64,000 nt of DNA from Micrococcales bacterium 31B (GTDB lineage Bacteria > Actinomycetota > Actinomycetes > Actinomycetales > Dermabacteraceae). The stretch is taken from assembly GCA_022803075.1 (NCBI GenBank), contig JAFFTF010000006.1, positions 276,150 through 340,149 on the forward strand, read 5' to 3'. This document shows positions 18,456 through 27,966 of this stretch, piece after piece; position 1 is the first letter of the stretch, and each line of letters begins with the position of its first letter. The translations under genes were made by a program, and so were the position numbers. The notes below the pieces were generated by a model. It was not told the origin of the DNA. It saw only the letters and a list, made by a program, of their open reading frames with translations, and did not search any database.

Positions 18456-19007
18456 CTAGGCAGCCACGACGTTGTCTCCGTCGACCGTGACCGAGATAGT
18501 GGCCAAGGGCGCGGTGGCGGGGCCCGCCTCGACAGCGCCGGTGAAGGCGTTAAACTCCGACTGGTGCGCGGGGCACGTGGCGGTCTGGCCATCCACGGTG
18601 ACATCGGCGAGGAACTCATGGGTGCAGATGGCATTGAATGCCAGCACTTCCTGACCAGCGTTGCGCGCTACGAGCACGCCCACGTCGCCGACCTTAACGA
18701 CCGTGGCGGTGTTCTCCGGCAGGTCGGCCAGCGCGATGATGGTGGTGCCAGCAGGGACCGTTGCTCCTGCGCCGGCCGGAGCCTCTTCGTCACCATCCGC
18801 GTCCGTGGCTGCATCCGAGGCAGCGCTGGAGGCAGACGAAGCGGCACTGGTCGCGGCGGCTGCGCCGGAGGAGGCCGTGTCGGTTGCGGTGTCGGACGAA
18901 CAGCCAGCGAGGGCCATGGCGGTCGCGAAACCCATGACGGCGCCTGAGGACAGCATGACGCGTCGCGAGACGCACAGAGGAAGTTGCCTGGGCAGAGGAT
19001 CGGTCAT
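18456..19007 (-). CDS. Tat-exported Rieske (2Fe-2S) lipoprotein
   Basis: The protein is 183 residues from ATG 19007, which follows AGGAGCCCCCG. A twin-arginine signal (SRRVMLSSGAVMGFATAMA) ends in the lipobox LAGC with Cys36, so it should be a folded, exported, lipid-anchored protein. A Ser/Ala/Asp-rich spacer leads to a C-terminal Rieske domain. The cluster ligands are in CTHEF and CPAHQSEF (Cys-x-His and Cys-x-x-His). It is a stand-alone electron carrier; no cytochrome bc or oxygenase partner lies nearby. Similar actinobacterial lipoproteins are annotated as Rieske 2Fe-2S proteins without a defined partner. An in-frame start at 19142 would hide the Tat signal inside the protein and is rejected. 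Confidence 0.87.
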   Translation of the reverse strand: MTDPLPRQLPLCVSRRVMLSSGAVMGFATAMALAGCSSDTATDTASSGAAAATSAASSASSAASDAATDADGDEEAPAGAGATVPAGTTIIALADLPENTATVVKVGDVGVLVARNAGQEVLAFNAICTHEFLADVTVDGQTATCPAHQSEFNAFTGAVEAGPATAPLATISVTVDGDNVVAA

Positions 19008-19360
19008 CGGGGGCTCCTGTGGTGAAGGAATTCGACGGATAGATTTGGTATTACTCCCAGTGATTAGCGTATTCGCCTGGGTCAACATGCGCGACCGATA
19101 CCGAAGCATTATTGGTGCAGGTTTCATGAAATTGCACGTCAAGAGCAGCCCACAGAGTACCGAGACGGTACTGCCGAAATTATTGGTGGACCGCAGGGCC
19201 CCAATATTGAAAGTGCGAGACCCGGCGCGACAGAGTCAGCGTGGTGGGGGCTCGACCAGGCAGGTTTCGTGTTATAAGGGTGCCTCGCTTACCCTAGAAC
19301 CTGAGATTGTTGCAGGGGACGCAACGTCGTCGTGCCTAAAGATTTTCACGGGGGGAAGAC
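19008..19360. other. Divergent promoter region between the Rieske gene and the FN3 operon
   Basis: These 353 bases are less GC-rich than the neighbours and hold no gene. For the + strand operon a possible -10 element TATAAG lies at 19273-19278. The operon's first gene starts at TTG 19361 after GGGGGAAG. No riboswitch or repeat is visible. Regulation of this large operon must act here or further within. Confidence 0.4.
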
Positions 19361-22300
19361 TTGCGCAGCAGGGGATGGTTTGCGACTCATCGAAAATCGG
19401 GCATTACTAGTCTCGTCGTGGTCGCGCTCGTCGGTAGTTTGACGGCGGCCGCCACCCAATATGAGGGCTTCCAGCAGCCCAACATCAGTCTGAATGATGG
19501 GGGAGTGTGGGTAACCAATGAGTCGAAGCAACTCGTCGGTCGCCTGAATTACCCGTCAGGCGCCATTGACGGGGTCCTCAACGTCGCCTCCACCGACTTT
19601 GACGTGTACCAAAGCAGCGACAACGTCATGGTAGACAGCGATGGGAGCACGGGCGCGCGCCTCGACACCATCAGCCCCGCAACGGTGCAGAAGGCCGGCG
19701 GTATAGCGGCGCCCGGCCCCGCGTCGCCTGCCCTCGGCGGCGACACCATAGCATTCGCCGATTCTAAGGGCAACTTCTGGGCCATTCCCGCCGAGACCCT
19801 GGGCTCGTTTACCCCCGCGTCGGTCAAACCCACGCTCGCGCTCAAAGAAGAGCCCCTCGTCGCGGTCAGCGTCGACGGCAAATACGCCTTCGCATTCGCG
19901 AGAGAAGCCAGCACGATGTACACGGTTTCGCTGCAAGCAGGCAAGTACGTCAAGACCGCGGAGGTCGCGGTCGAAGGGTTCTCTGCGGGTGATGGCACGC
20001 AGATTACCGTCGTCGGCGAGCACGCCGTTCTCTTCGACTCCGCCACGGGCACCGTATGGAGCAACGGGAGCGCCTCCAAGATTTCGGCCACGGGGTACAC
20101 CCCCGCCGCCGGTGACATCGTGCAGGTACCTGGGGCGGACGCCTCGGTGGCCCTGATCGCCACGACCGACGGTCTGGTGCAGACCCCCATATTTGGCGGT
20201 GCTGGCACGGTCCTTGCGGCTGGCGCGTCCGGGACGCCCGCGGCCCCCGCATTCTTTCAGGGCTGTGCCTACGGTGCCTGGGTCGGCTCGAACGTGGCGA
20301 TGCGGTCCTGCGGTGCTGCGGGCCCGGTCGTCAGCCCGATTCCTAGCCTCTCCGACGGTGCGAAGCTCGCGTATCGCATGAACTACGACTTCATCGTGCT
20401 GAACAACCTGGCGGACGGTAACACGTGGCTGGTCGCGAAGAACCTCGAACTGGTCAACAACTGGACCCAAAACACCGTGAGCCAGGACGCCACGAGTGAT
20501 TCGACCGAGCAGTCGGATGACGTCCGCTACGACACCAACGGTGACGCTCGCCCCGACCGCACCAACAACCAGCCTCCGGTCGCCAAGGCCGACGAGTACG
20601 GCGTGCGTCCGGGCGCGACCCTGCTGATGCCCGTCACGCTGAACGACACCGACCCGAACGGCGACGTGCTGACAGTGCGGGCGGGGGCGGCGCAGACGAC
20701 CCCTGAACTGGGACCCGTCGAGACCGTGCTGTCGGGCACGGCGTTCCAAATTGAGGTGCCCTCGTCGGCTGCCCCGGGAGACTATCGCGTCTCGTATGTG
20801 GCCAACGACGGCCGCCTCGACTCAGCCCCCGCTCAAGTTCTGATTCACGTGGTGGACCCCTCGGTGAGCGACGAGCCGAAGGCACTGCCCGGCAAGTCAT
20901 CGGCCGCGACGGTGGCGGCCGGCGGCACGGTGACCTACAACGTGTTGAACGATTGGATGTCCCCTCAGGGCGACCCGCTCTACCTGAAAGAGGCCATGCT
21001 CGACGAGGCCTATGTGGGCCAGGGCAGCGTGCAGTTCACGCCCGACGGCGAGATTACCTACCGCGATGCCGGGTCGACCCTCGACAAGAAGGTCATCAAA
21101 TTTACTGTCGCCGATGATCACGGCAAGGAGTCGACGCTCGGCAAACTCGAGATCACCGTGCTCCCCACCGACCAGGCCAAACCCATCTTGAGCCCCGACC
21201 ACGTGCAGATTCAGGCTGGCCAAGCCACCACTCTCGAACCGCTGCTGAACGACTACGACCCCACGGGCGGCAACCTGACCCTGAACAGCGTTGAACTTGA
21301 TATCCCCGAAACCGGGATGACCGTCGCCTCGCAGGCGGCTTCGGGGCGGGTTGAAGTCACCTCCGAGACACCTGGCACCTACATACTGAACTACGAGGCG
21401 AGTGGCTCGGGGCCCGGTGCAACAAGTTTCATTCGTGTCGATGTTCTCGAGCGCACCGCTCAGCAGGACCCCATCGCTGTCAACGACATTGCGGTCTTGC
21501 CCTACGGCGGCAGTCGTCTGGTAGGGGCCCTCGACAACGATAGTGACCCACTCGGCGGGGTGCTCTCCATCAGTTCGGTGAATGTGCCCGAGACCGCCTT
21601 CTTCAAGGTGGAGGTGCTTCAGCATTCGGTACTGCGAATCTCGTCGATTCGCTCCAGCACGCAGCCAGCGTCATTCACCTATACCGTCGTCAACGCGGTG
21701 GGCAGCGCGACCGCAACCGTGCTGGTGACGCCGCTCTCCGCGCCCGAGCAGCTGTTGCCGCCCCAACCCAAGGACGACTACGCGAAGGTCCGCGCGGGCG
21801 ACGTGCAAACCGTGCCCGTGCTCGCCAACGACACAGACCCTCAGGGTGCGAAGCTGACGCTCGACCCCGAACTGAAGGTCGAGACTCCCGGCATAGGCTC
21901 GGCGTTCGTCGCCGACAACAAGATCCGGTTCCAGGCCAGCGGTGAGCCCGGGGTGGCTGTGGTGCGCTACAACGTGAGCAATGGTGGCGGAGAGGCCACT
22001 GCGACGCTCCGCATCGAAGTCACGGCGCGTGAAGCCAAAAACGAGGCGCCCCAGCCGGGTGTCGTGCGCGGCCGTACGGTGACCGGCCAGCGCGTCACGA
22101 TTCCCGTCAACCTTTCAAATGCCGACGCCAACGGCGACTCGGTGTCGATTACCTCGGTGGGTGATGACAACCCACCGCAGCTGGGCAAGATCGTGTCATT
22201 CAGCAATGATTCGATCACCTACGAGGCGTTCGATCAGGCCGGCACCGACACGTTCCACTTCACCGTGACCGACTCGTTCGGGGCGATCGGACAGGGAATC

Positions 22301-25300
22301 GCGTACGTCGGCATTGCGAAGCCTTCGGGGGACCAGCCAGGCCCGACCGCGGTGCCAGACCAGGTCGACGCGCGTCCGGGCACCCGGCTCGCGATCCCCG
22401 TGACCGTGAATGACTACTCGCCCACGGCAGCCGCCCTCGCAGTGGTGCCCGAGGACCTCAACGGCGGCGAGCAGCTCAGCCCCGAAGTGCTCAACAACCA
22501 GGTTGTCGTGCAGACCCCCGCACAGGACGGCGACTACACGTTTAACTACACCATCACGGACGGCGCCCTCACCGACTCGGCCGCCGTCGTGGTGAAGGTG
22601 CGCGCCACGGCCGAGCTGAAGCCCCCACTGCCGAAGGACGACTTCGTGCCGCCCAGCGAGGCCGAAAAGTTGCAGACCTTCACCGTGCCGGTGCTCACGA
22701 ACGACGCCGACCCCATGGGAATCAATACCGACCTCAGGGTCAGCCTCGTCGGGGCGGACGCCACGTCCACCAGCGCGTCGACCGCCACCGCAGCCGTGCT
22801 CGCCGACCAGAGCCTGAAGGTCACGTTCACCGAGCAGCCGCAACTGCTGCGATACCGCGTCACGAACCCGAACTTTGACACCACGGCAGACGCGTTTGTG
22901 CACGTTCCCGCGAAGCCACCGGCACCGCCTGAAGAAGAGAAGGAGGAGGTCAAGCCCGTACGGGTCGCCCCCGCCTACAACGGTGCGGTGCTGACCGTAA
23001 ACGCTGGCGAATCGGTCGAGGTGCCGATCGTGAGGTACGTGAGCGACCTACCGGACTCTCGCACCCCGACCCTGGTGGACAGCGCGTCGGCACGGGCCAC
23101 CAAATCGACCATTGCCAACGGCGACCCCATGGTCAAGGACGCCGCGACCCTCCTTTACGCGACCGCACCGGAGGCGAGCGGCAGCGCCGTGATCACGGTG
23201 CGGGTCTCCGACGGACCGGCGGACGACGCAGAGGCCAAGATCGCGACCATTGCGATTCAGGTCAGCATCGTGCCGAAGGATCGACTCGCGCCGCTCTTTA
23301 CGCCGCGAAACCTCGAACTCGAGCAGGCGGGAGCCGCGGGCAGCCTCGACCTGGCCGCGCTTACGACCTCCTTTAACACGCCCGAGCAGTTGCAGTGGTC
23401 GCTCGGCACGCCGCTGCCCGCCGGGTTCACCACCACGCTCAGTGGCTCGACGCTCAGCGTGAAGGCCGATGGAGCAGCCGGAACGGCGGGCAATGTTCCG
23501 ATCATCGTGACGGACGGAGGCGACACGACTCGGGTCACCGGCTCCATCGCCCTGTCAACCATCTCGTCGAAGAGGCCGCTCGCGACGCTGACCGCGCAGA
23601 CCCTCGACGCGGTGCCCGGAACTGCCGTGACGGTGAACGCCCTGCAGGGCTCGACCAACCCGTTCCCTGAAACCCCACTCACGGTTGTGGCCGATTCACT
23701 CTCGTACGATCAGACGCAGGTCACCGCATCGATCAGCGGCAGCAACATCGTGGTCAATCCCGTCGCGGGCAAGGTAGGCCAGGCCACCGTGGAGTTCAAG
23801 GTGGCCGACGCTACTGGCGATGTCGCCCGCCAGGTGCAGGGCCGCATGACAATCAACGTGAAGGGCAAGCCCGACCCCATTGCCGCCGTTCAGGTGAAGG
23901 GCATCGGCGACGGCTACGTCGACCTGCAGTGGGCGGCACCCGCCAATTACGGATCGCCCATCACGAACTACACCGTCACCGCCGCGAGCGGCGCCCTGCC
24001 CGCGCCGTTCCAGTGCGGGGTGCAGACCGTGTGTCGCATTACCGGCCTGACCAACAACCAGACGTACACGTTTAAGGTCACGGCGACGAGCGCCGCGGGC
24101 ACGAGCGATCCATCCACCGCGTCCGGCCCCGCGCGGCCAGACCGACTGCCACCGGCGCCGCCAGCCCCCACCATCAAGAATCAGAACGGCACCCTCGTCG
24201 TCACGTGGGTTGCGCCCGACGCCACCAACCGTTCGCCCGACGTGTCGTACGACCTGCTCATCACCCCCGGCCTCACCAACGGCACGCAGACGCTCAACCT
24301 GCCGGCGAGCAGTCGATCCGCGACGCTCAGCTCGGTCGCACTCGGCACCACGTATTCCGTCGCGGTGCGGGCCAACAACTCGGCGGGAGCGAACGGAGCG
24401 GTGGGCAACGGCGCATGGTCGCCCGCGGTGAGCGAGAAGCCCTCCAAGCCGCCGACCCTGCCGGGAGCACCCTCGGCGTCGCGCGAGGCAACCAAACTCG
24501 GCGGCATCATCAATGTCAGTTGGCCCGCGGCGCAGGCAAACGGCGATGCCGTGTCGGGCTACACCGTGACGGCCACGGGTGATCCGAGCGGACCCATGAC
24601 TCGCCAGGTCGCAGGCAACCTCACGGCCTATCGCTTCACGGGCCTGAACCCCAATGCCACGTACAGCTTTAGCGTCGTAGCAGCCAACCGCGACGGTAAC
24701 GGGCCCGCTTCGGGCAACTCCAATAGCGTGTTGCCCTATTCGGTGCCCGAAGCCCCGGGCAGCGTGTCACTCGCGCAGCTGGAGGCGGGCATGTCGACGG
24801 CCACGGCCGCCAAGATGCGCGTCACGTGGACCGCAGCGACCACCAACGGCACGGCCCTCACCGGCTACGTGGTAAACCTGCCCTCGGGCCCCGTGAGCGT
24901 CGGCGCCAACCAAACCACCTACGATTTCAACGGCACCAACGGCACGCCCGTCTCGGTGACCGTGACGGCCCGCAACGCCCACACCAGTGGCCCCGGACGA
25001 AGCTCCAATAGCGTCACCCCGTACGGCAAGCCGAGCCTGGGCGGGGCGCTCACCGGTACCGGCAGTGGCCCCTCCATTGAATGGAAGTGGGGCGCCCCCA
25101 TCCTCAACGGCAACAAGTTCGTTCGGTGGGAACTCTCGGGCGCGGCGACCACCAACATCACCAACGCCGCTACTCGCACATACACCACCTCACCGGGCTA
25201 CGGGGTCACCGAAAACCTCACCCTCACGCTCGTCACGAGCAATGGGTCGGTGAGCCAGTCCGCGAGCGCGTACTCGGGCCAAGAACCGCGCACCTACGCC

Positions 25301-25603
25301 CAAAAGGGCGCGTCATGCACCGTGAACGGCGCCCCGGGCAACTACGTCATGATCGGGTACGAGAGCATGCCCTCGGGGTCAACCGCCGTCGTACACATTG
25401 AGCAGCCGAATTCCGTGCGAAACGTGAATCATGGAGACCTGCCCGCAGGGAGCGGTCTCACTCAGGCGAAGGACCCCGCTAGCGGCGGCGCGGCTGTCTG
25501 TCTCGAATCCACCGGGTCATACTACTTATGGCTGACTGCCAAGACCCCCGACGGCAAGACGTACGACAACCGGGGCTGGGATTGGGCGCAGATGGTTCCC
25601 TAA
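19361..25603 (+). CDS. Giant membrane-anchored Ig-like / fibronectin type III protein
   Basis: The 2080-residue protein starts with TTG 19361 (ribosome site GGGGGAAG). One N-terminal membrane helix (about 13-32) anchors it with the rest outside. Residues about 35-400 look like a beta-rich, propeller-like domain. About 404-1180 hold eight Ig-like (Big_9-type) repeats of about 97 residues, each marked by an N-D-x-D-P-x-G variant (TLNDTDPNG, LLNDYDPTGG, VLANDTDPQG, VLTNDADPMG and others). A linker follows, and then about five fibronectin type III domains (about 1505-1975, for example YVDLQWAAPANYGSPITNYTV). The C terminus has no LPxTG sorting signal. In bifidobacteria the matching gene (fn3 of the PFNA operon) heads the same gene set. 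A cell-surface or adhesion/scaffold role is inferred. Confidence 0.88.
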   Translation: MRSRGWFATHRKSGITSLVVVALVGSLTAAATQYEGFQQPNISLNDGGVWVTNESKQLVGRLNYPSGAIDGVLNVASTDFDVYQSSDNVMVDSDGSTGARLDTISPATVQKAGGIAAPGPASPALGGDTIAFADSKGNFWAIPAETLGSFTPASVKPTLALKEEPLVAVSVDGKYAFAFAREASTMYTVSLQAGKYVKTAEVAVEGFSAGDGTQITVVGEHAVLFDSATGTVWSNGSASKISATGYTPAAGDIVQVPGADASVALIATTDGLVQTPIFGGAGTVLAAGASGTPAAPAFFQGCAYGAWVGSNVAMRSCGAAGPVVSPIPSLSDGAKLAYRMNYDFIVLNNLADGNTWLVAKNLELVNNWTQNTVSQDATSDSTEQSDDVRYDTNGDARPDRTNNQPPVAKADEYGVRPGATLLMPVTLNDTDPNGDVLTVRAGAAQTTPELGPVETVLSGTAFQIEVPSSAAPGDYRVSYVANDGRLDSAPAQVLIHVVDPSVSDEPKALPGKSSAATVAAGGTVTYNVLNDWMSPQGDPLYLKEAMLDEAYVGQGSVQFTPDGEITYRDAGSTLDKKVIKFTVADDHGKESTLGKLEITVLPTDQAKPILSPDHVQIQAGQATTLEPLLNDYDPTGGNLTLNSVELDIPETGMTVASQAASGRVEVTSETPGTYILNYEASGSGPGATSFIRVDVLERTAQQDPIAVNDIAVLPYGGSRLVGALDNDSDPLGGVLSISSVNVPETAFFKVEVLQHSVLRISSIRSSTQPASFTYTVVNAVGSATATVLVTPLSAPEQLLPPQPKDDYAKVRAGDVQTVPVLANDTDPQGAKLTLDPELKVETPGIGSAFVADNKIRFQASGEPGVAVVRYNVSNGGGEATATLRIEVTAREAKNEAPQPGVVRGRTVTGQRVTIPVNLSNADANGDSVSITSVGDDNPPQLGKIVSFSNDSITYEAFDQAGTDTFHFTVTDSFGAIGQGIAYVGIAKPSGDQPGPTAVPDQVDARPGTRLAIPVTVNDYSPTAAALAVVPEDLNGGEQLSPEVLNNQVVVQTPAQDGDYTFNYTITDGALTDSAAVVVKVRATAELKPPLPKDDFVPPSEAEKLQTFTVPVLTNDADPMGINTDLRVSLVGADATSTSASTATAAVLADQSLKVTFTEQPQLLRYRVTNPNFDTTADAFVHVPAKPPAPPEEEKEEVKPVRVAPAYNGAVLTVNAGESVEVPIVRYVSDLPDSRTPTLVDSASARATKSTIANGDPMVKDAATLLYATAPEASGSAVITVRVSDGPADDAEAKIATIAIQVSIVPKDRLAPLFTPRNLELEQAGAAGSLDLAALTTSFNTPEQLQWSLGTPLPAGFTTTLSGSTLSVKADGAAGTAGNVPIIVTDGGDTTRVTGSIALSTISSKRPLATLTAQTLDAVPGTAVTVNALQGSTNPFPETPLTVVADSLSYDQTQVTASISGSNIVVNPVAGKVGQATVEFKVADATGDVARQVQGRMTINVKGKPDPIAAVQVKGIGDGYVDLQWAAPANYGSPITNYTVTAASGALPAPFQCGVQTVCRITGLTNNQTYTFKVTATSAAGTSDPSTASGPARPDRLPPAPPAPTIKNQNGTLVVTWVAPDATNRSPDVSYDLLITPGLTNGTQTLNLPASSRSATLSSVALGTTYSVAVRANNSAGANGAVGNGAWSPAVSEKPSKPPTLPGAPSASREATKLGGIINVSWPAAQANGDAVSGYTVTATGDPSGPMTRQVAGNLTAYRFTGLNPNATYSFSVVAANRDGNGPASGNSNSVLPYSVPEAPGSVSLAQLEAGMSTATAAKMRVTWTAATTNGTALTGYVVNLPSGPVSVGANQTTYDFNGTNGTPVSVTVTARNAHTSGPGRSSNSVTPYGKPSLGGALTGTGSGPSIEWKWGAPILNGNKFVRWELSGAATTNITNAATRTYTTSPGYGVTENLTLTLVTSNGSVSQSASAYSGQEPRTYAQKGASCTVNGAPGNYVMIGYESMPSGSTAVVHIEQPNSVRNVNHGDLPAGSGLTQAKDPASGGAAVCLESTGSYYLWLTAKTPDGKTYDNRGWDWAQMVP

Positions 25604-25756
25604 CCTCATCGACAGGCTAGCCGTGCCGCGCATCTCATGGGCACGTGTGCCCATTGCTAACCTCGAATCGCACCACGAACCTTAACCGTGCACTCCTCGC
25701 GGCCTCGCACGAGGCCGCAGCGCTGCGGAGCACGACACAGAACTAGAGGAATCCAC

Positions 25757-26734
25757 ATGTCATTGACGCCGGAGCAAGCCACCCGCTTCGCCCAAATCTT
25801 CGACCGGCTCGTGTCGACCGTAGGTGCGTCGCTGCTGGGTAAGACCCACGTGGTGCGGCTCTCGCTAACCGTGATGTTCGCGGAGGGACACCTGCTGCTC
25901 GAAGACCTCCCGGGCACGGGCAAGACCAGCCTCGCGCGCTCCATCGCAGCCGCGGTGCAGGGCGAGAACTCCCGCATCCAGTTCACGCCCGACCTCTTGC
26001 CCTCCGACGTTACCGGCGTCTCCATGTACGACCAAGACACCAAGCAGTTCGAGTTCCACAAGGGCCCCGTGTTCGCCACCGTGTTGCTCGCCGACGAAAT
26101 CAACCGCGCGAGCCCGAAGACGCAGTCGGCTCTGCTTGAGGTCATGGAAGAGTCCACGGTCACGGTGGACGGCGTGACACACCCGGTCGGCCGCCCGTTT
26201 CTCGTGATCGCCACCCAAAACCCTATCGAACAGGCGGGCACCTATCGCCTGCCCGAAGCCCAACTCGATCGCTTCATGGTTAAAACCTCCATCGGTCACC
26301 CCGACTTCGACACCACGGTTCAGGTGCTCAGTGAATCGGCTGTGCGCGACCGCAGCGCACAGATCACTCACGTCGTGACCCCCAAGATGGTCGCCGAAAT
26401 GGCCGAGGCCGCGCAGACCGTCCATGTGGACCCCGCGATCAGCCGCTACGTCGCGCGACTCATGGAAGAAACCCGCAACGCCCCCGAGGTGCGAGCGGGA
26501 GTCTCCATGCGCGGTGGCATCGCACTGCTGCGTGCCGCCAAGGTATGGGCCGCGGCGAACGGTCGCCACTTCGTCCTGCCCGACGACATCAAGGCCCTCG
26601 CGGGGCCCGTATGGACCCATCGCCTTGTGCTGGACGCTGAGGCCGAATTCGCCGGAGCCACCGATGCGGGAATCATGCAGCGCGTGCTGGCCGAGGTGGC
26701 ACCGCCGCAGGCGCGGGACCTGACCCAGAGTTAG
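25757..26734 (+). CDS. MoxR-family AAA+ ATPase
   Basis: This 325-residue AAA+ protein has Walker A LPGTGKTSLAR (Lys56), Walker B VLLADEINRA (109-118), sensor 1 ATQNPIEQAGTYRLPEAQLDRF, and the C-terminal lid. This is the standard MoxR form (AAA_3 plus lid). MoxR ATPases act as chaperones that mature or activate partner complexes, usually together with DUF58/VWA proteins. Here the DUF58 gene begins two bases after the stop. ATG 25757 follows GAGGAATCC; an in-frame start at 25688 would add 23 basic residues and lacks support. It is the second gene of the kinase/FHA operon. Confidence 0.93.
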   Translation: MSLTPEQATRFAQIFDRLVSTVGASLLGKTHVVRLSLTVMFAEGHLLLEDLPGTGKTSLARSIAAAVQGENSRIQFTPDLLPSDVTGVSMYDQDTKQFEFHKGPVFATVLLADEINRASPKTQSALLEVMEESTVTVDGVTHPVGRPFLVIATQNPIEQAGTYRLPEAQLDRFMVKTSIGHPDFDTTVQVLSESAVRDRSAQITHVVTPKMVAEMAEAAQTVHVDPAISRYVARLMEETRNAPEVRAGVSMRGGIALLRAAKVWAAANGRHFVLPDDIKALAGPVWTHRLVLDAEAEFAGATDAGIMQRVLAEVAPPQARDLTQS

Positions 26735-26736
26735 CC

Positions 26737-27966
26737 GTGTCGACAACTCAGCCACACGTAACGCGCCCGGGAGAAGCCCGCGGCGGCGCCCGCGCATGGG
26801 CTCGGTTTCGGCGCCTGATCTCCTTCGTGGCACCCCTGGGCTGGGTCTGTCTCGTCGGTGTGGCCGTCTCTCTCACCCTCGGTCTGTGGCTGCACTGGTT
26901 TGAGTTCATGCTGGTAGCGTGCTCGCTCGGGATCGCCCTCCTCGCCGCCAGTGCCTACTTGATCGGGCGCCAGCGTTTCGATGTGTCCCTCGACGTCGCG
27001 AAGAATGCGGTTGAGGCGGGGGAACCTGCCGAGGGGGGAATCCGCGTGACCAACCGGGCCACCCGCGCGTCCGCCGCCGTACGAATCGAATTTCGGGTGG
27101 GAGCCGAACGCGGCTCGTTTACGCTGCCGCGCCTGCAACCCGACGAAACCCACGAAATGGGTTTTCGGATACCCACTCACCGCCGAGCCGTCATCAACCT
27201 CGGCCCCGTCACGAGCGTGCGCGACGACCCCTTTGCGCTGCTGAGCCGCACCGTGTACTGGACCAAAGTACAAGAATTGCTGGTGTACCCGAAGGTGGTG
27301 CGGCTGCCCGAATCGGAGACGGGCTTTCTGCGCGACCTCGAGGGGTTCCCGTCGCTCGACATCAGCGATTCCGACATGTCCTTTCATGCGCTGCGCGATT
27401 ACGTACGCGGTGACGACACTCGGCAAGTGCACTGGAAGTCCTCCGCACGCACCGGGCGTCTCATGGTGCGACAGTTCGAGGAGTCGCGCCGCTCCCGCGT
27501 CGTCATCGCACTGGACGACCACGAAGCGGCGTATGCGAAGCCCGACGAGTTCGAGTTGGCCATCTCGTGCGCGGCGAGCGTCGCCCTCGAGACTATGCGC
27601 AGCGGCAAGCGGTTCAGCATTTTCAACGGCCCCCAGGCGATAGCCGCGCCACACCGCACGGCGGCCCTCGACGCCTATACCCGGCTCGACTTCGCGACCG
27701 CGCACCACAGCATTCACGAGATGCCGCGCCTGATCACCATGCAGGCCTCCGATGCGTCGGCCATCGTGTGGGTCACCGGCTCGTCGACCAGCCCCGCCGA
27801 CCTGCGCCGGAGTGTCGCCCTGCTGCCGCTCGGCGCGATGGTCATCATCCTGCGGGCCGATCTGGGCGCCAAACTGACGCGCAACAGCCTGGGCATCGCG
27901 ACCGTCACGACGGTCGGCGATCTCGAGCACCTCGCGAGTGGAATGAGATTGGCAGGTATGGGATGA
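26737..27966 (+). CDS. DUF58 domain-containing membrane protein
   Basis: The 409-residue protein starts with GTG 26737. Two N-terminal membrane helices (about 30-70) are followed by a beta-rich domain and then the DUF58 core. The signature is YVRGDDTRQVHWKSSARTG followed by VRQFEESRRSRVVIALD. DUF58 is a degenerate von Willebrand A-like domain that partners with MoxR ATPases. It ends in ATGA with the start of the transglutaminase-like gene, so the two are coupled. Its molecular role is unknown; assembly of an envelope complex is inferred from the company it keeps. Confidence 0.9.
   Translation: MSTTQPHVTRPGEARGGARAWARFRRLISFVAPLGWVCLVGVAVSLTLGLWLHWFEFMLVACSLGIALLAASAYLIGRQRFDVSLDVAKNAVEAGEPAEGGIRVTNRATRASAAVRIEFRVGAERGSFTLPRLQPDETHEMGFRIPTHRRAVINLGPVTSVRDDPFALLSRTVYWTKVQELLVYPKVVRLPESETGFLRDLEGFPSLDISDSDMSFHALRDYVRGDDTRQVHWKSSARTGRLMVRQFEESRRSRVVIALDDHEAAYAKPDEFELAISCAASVALETMRSGKRFSIFNGPQAIAAPHRTAALDAYTRLDFATAHHSIHEMPRLITMQASDASAIVWVTGSSTSPADLRRSVALLPLGAMVIILRADLGAKLTRNSLGIATVTTVGDLEHLASGMRLAGMG

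Noticed and set aside
27567..27962. A longer N terminus for the transglutaminase-like protein
   Set aside because: The extra 132 codons lie in the DUF58 gene in another frame and are Arg/Pro-rich. ATG 27963, coupled to the DUF58 stop, gives the normal start.
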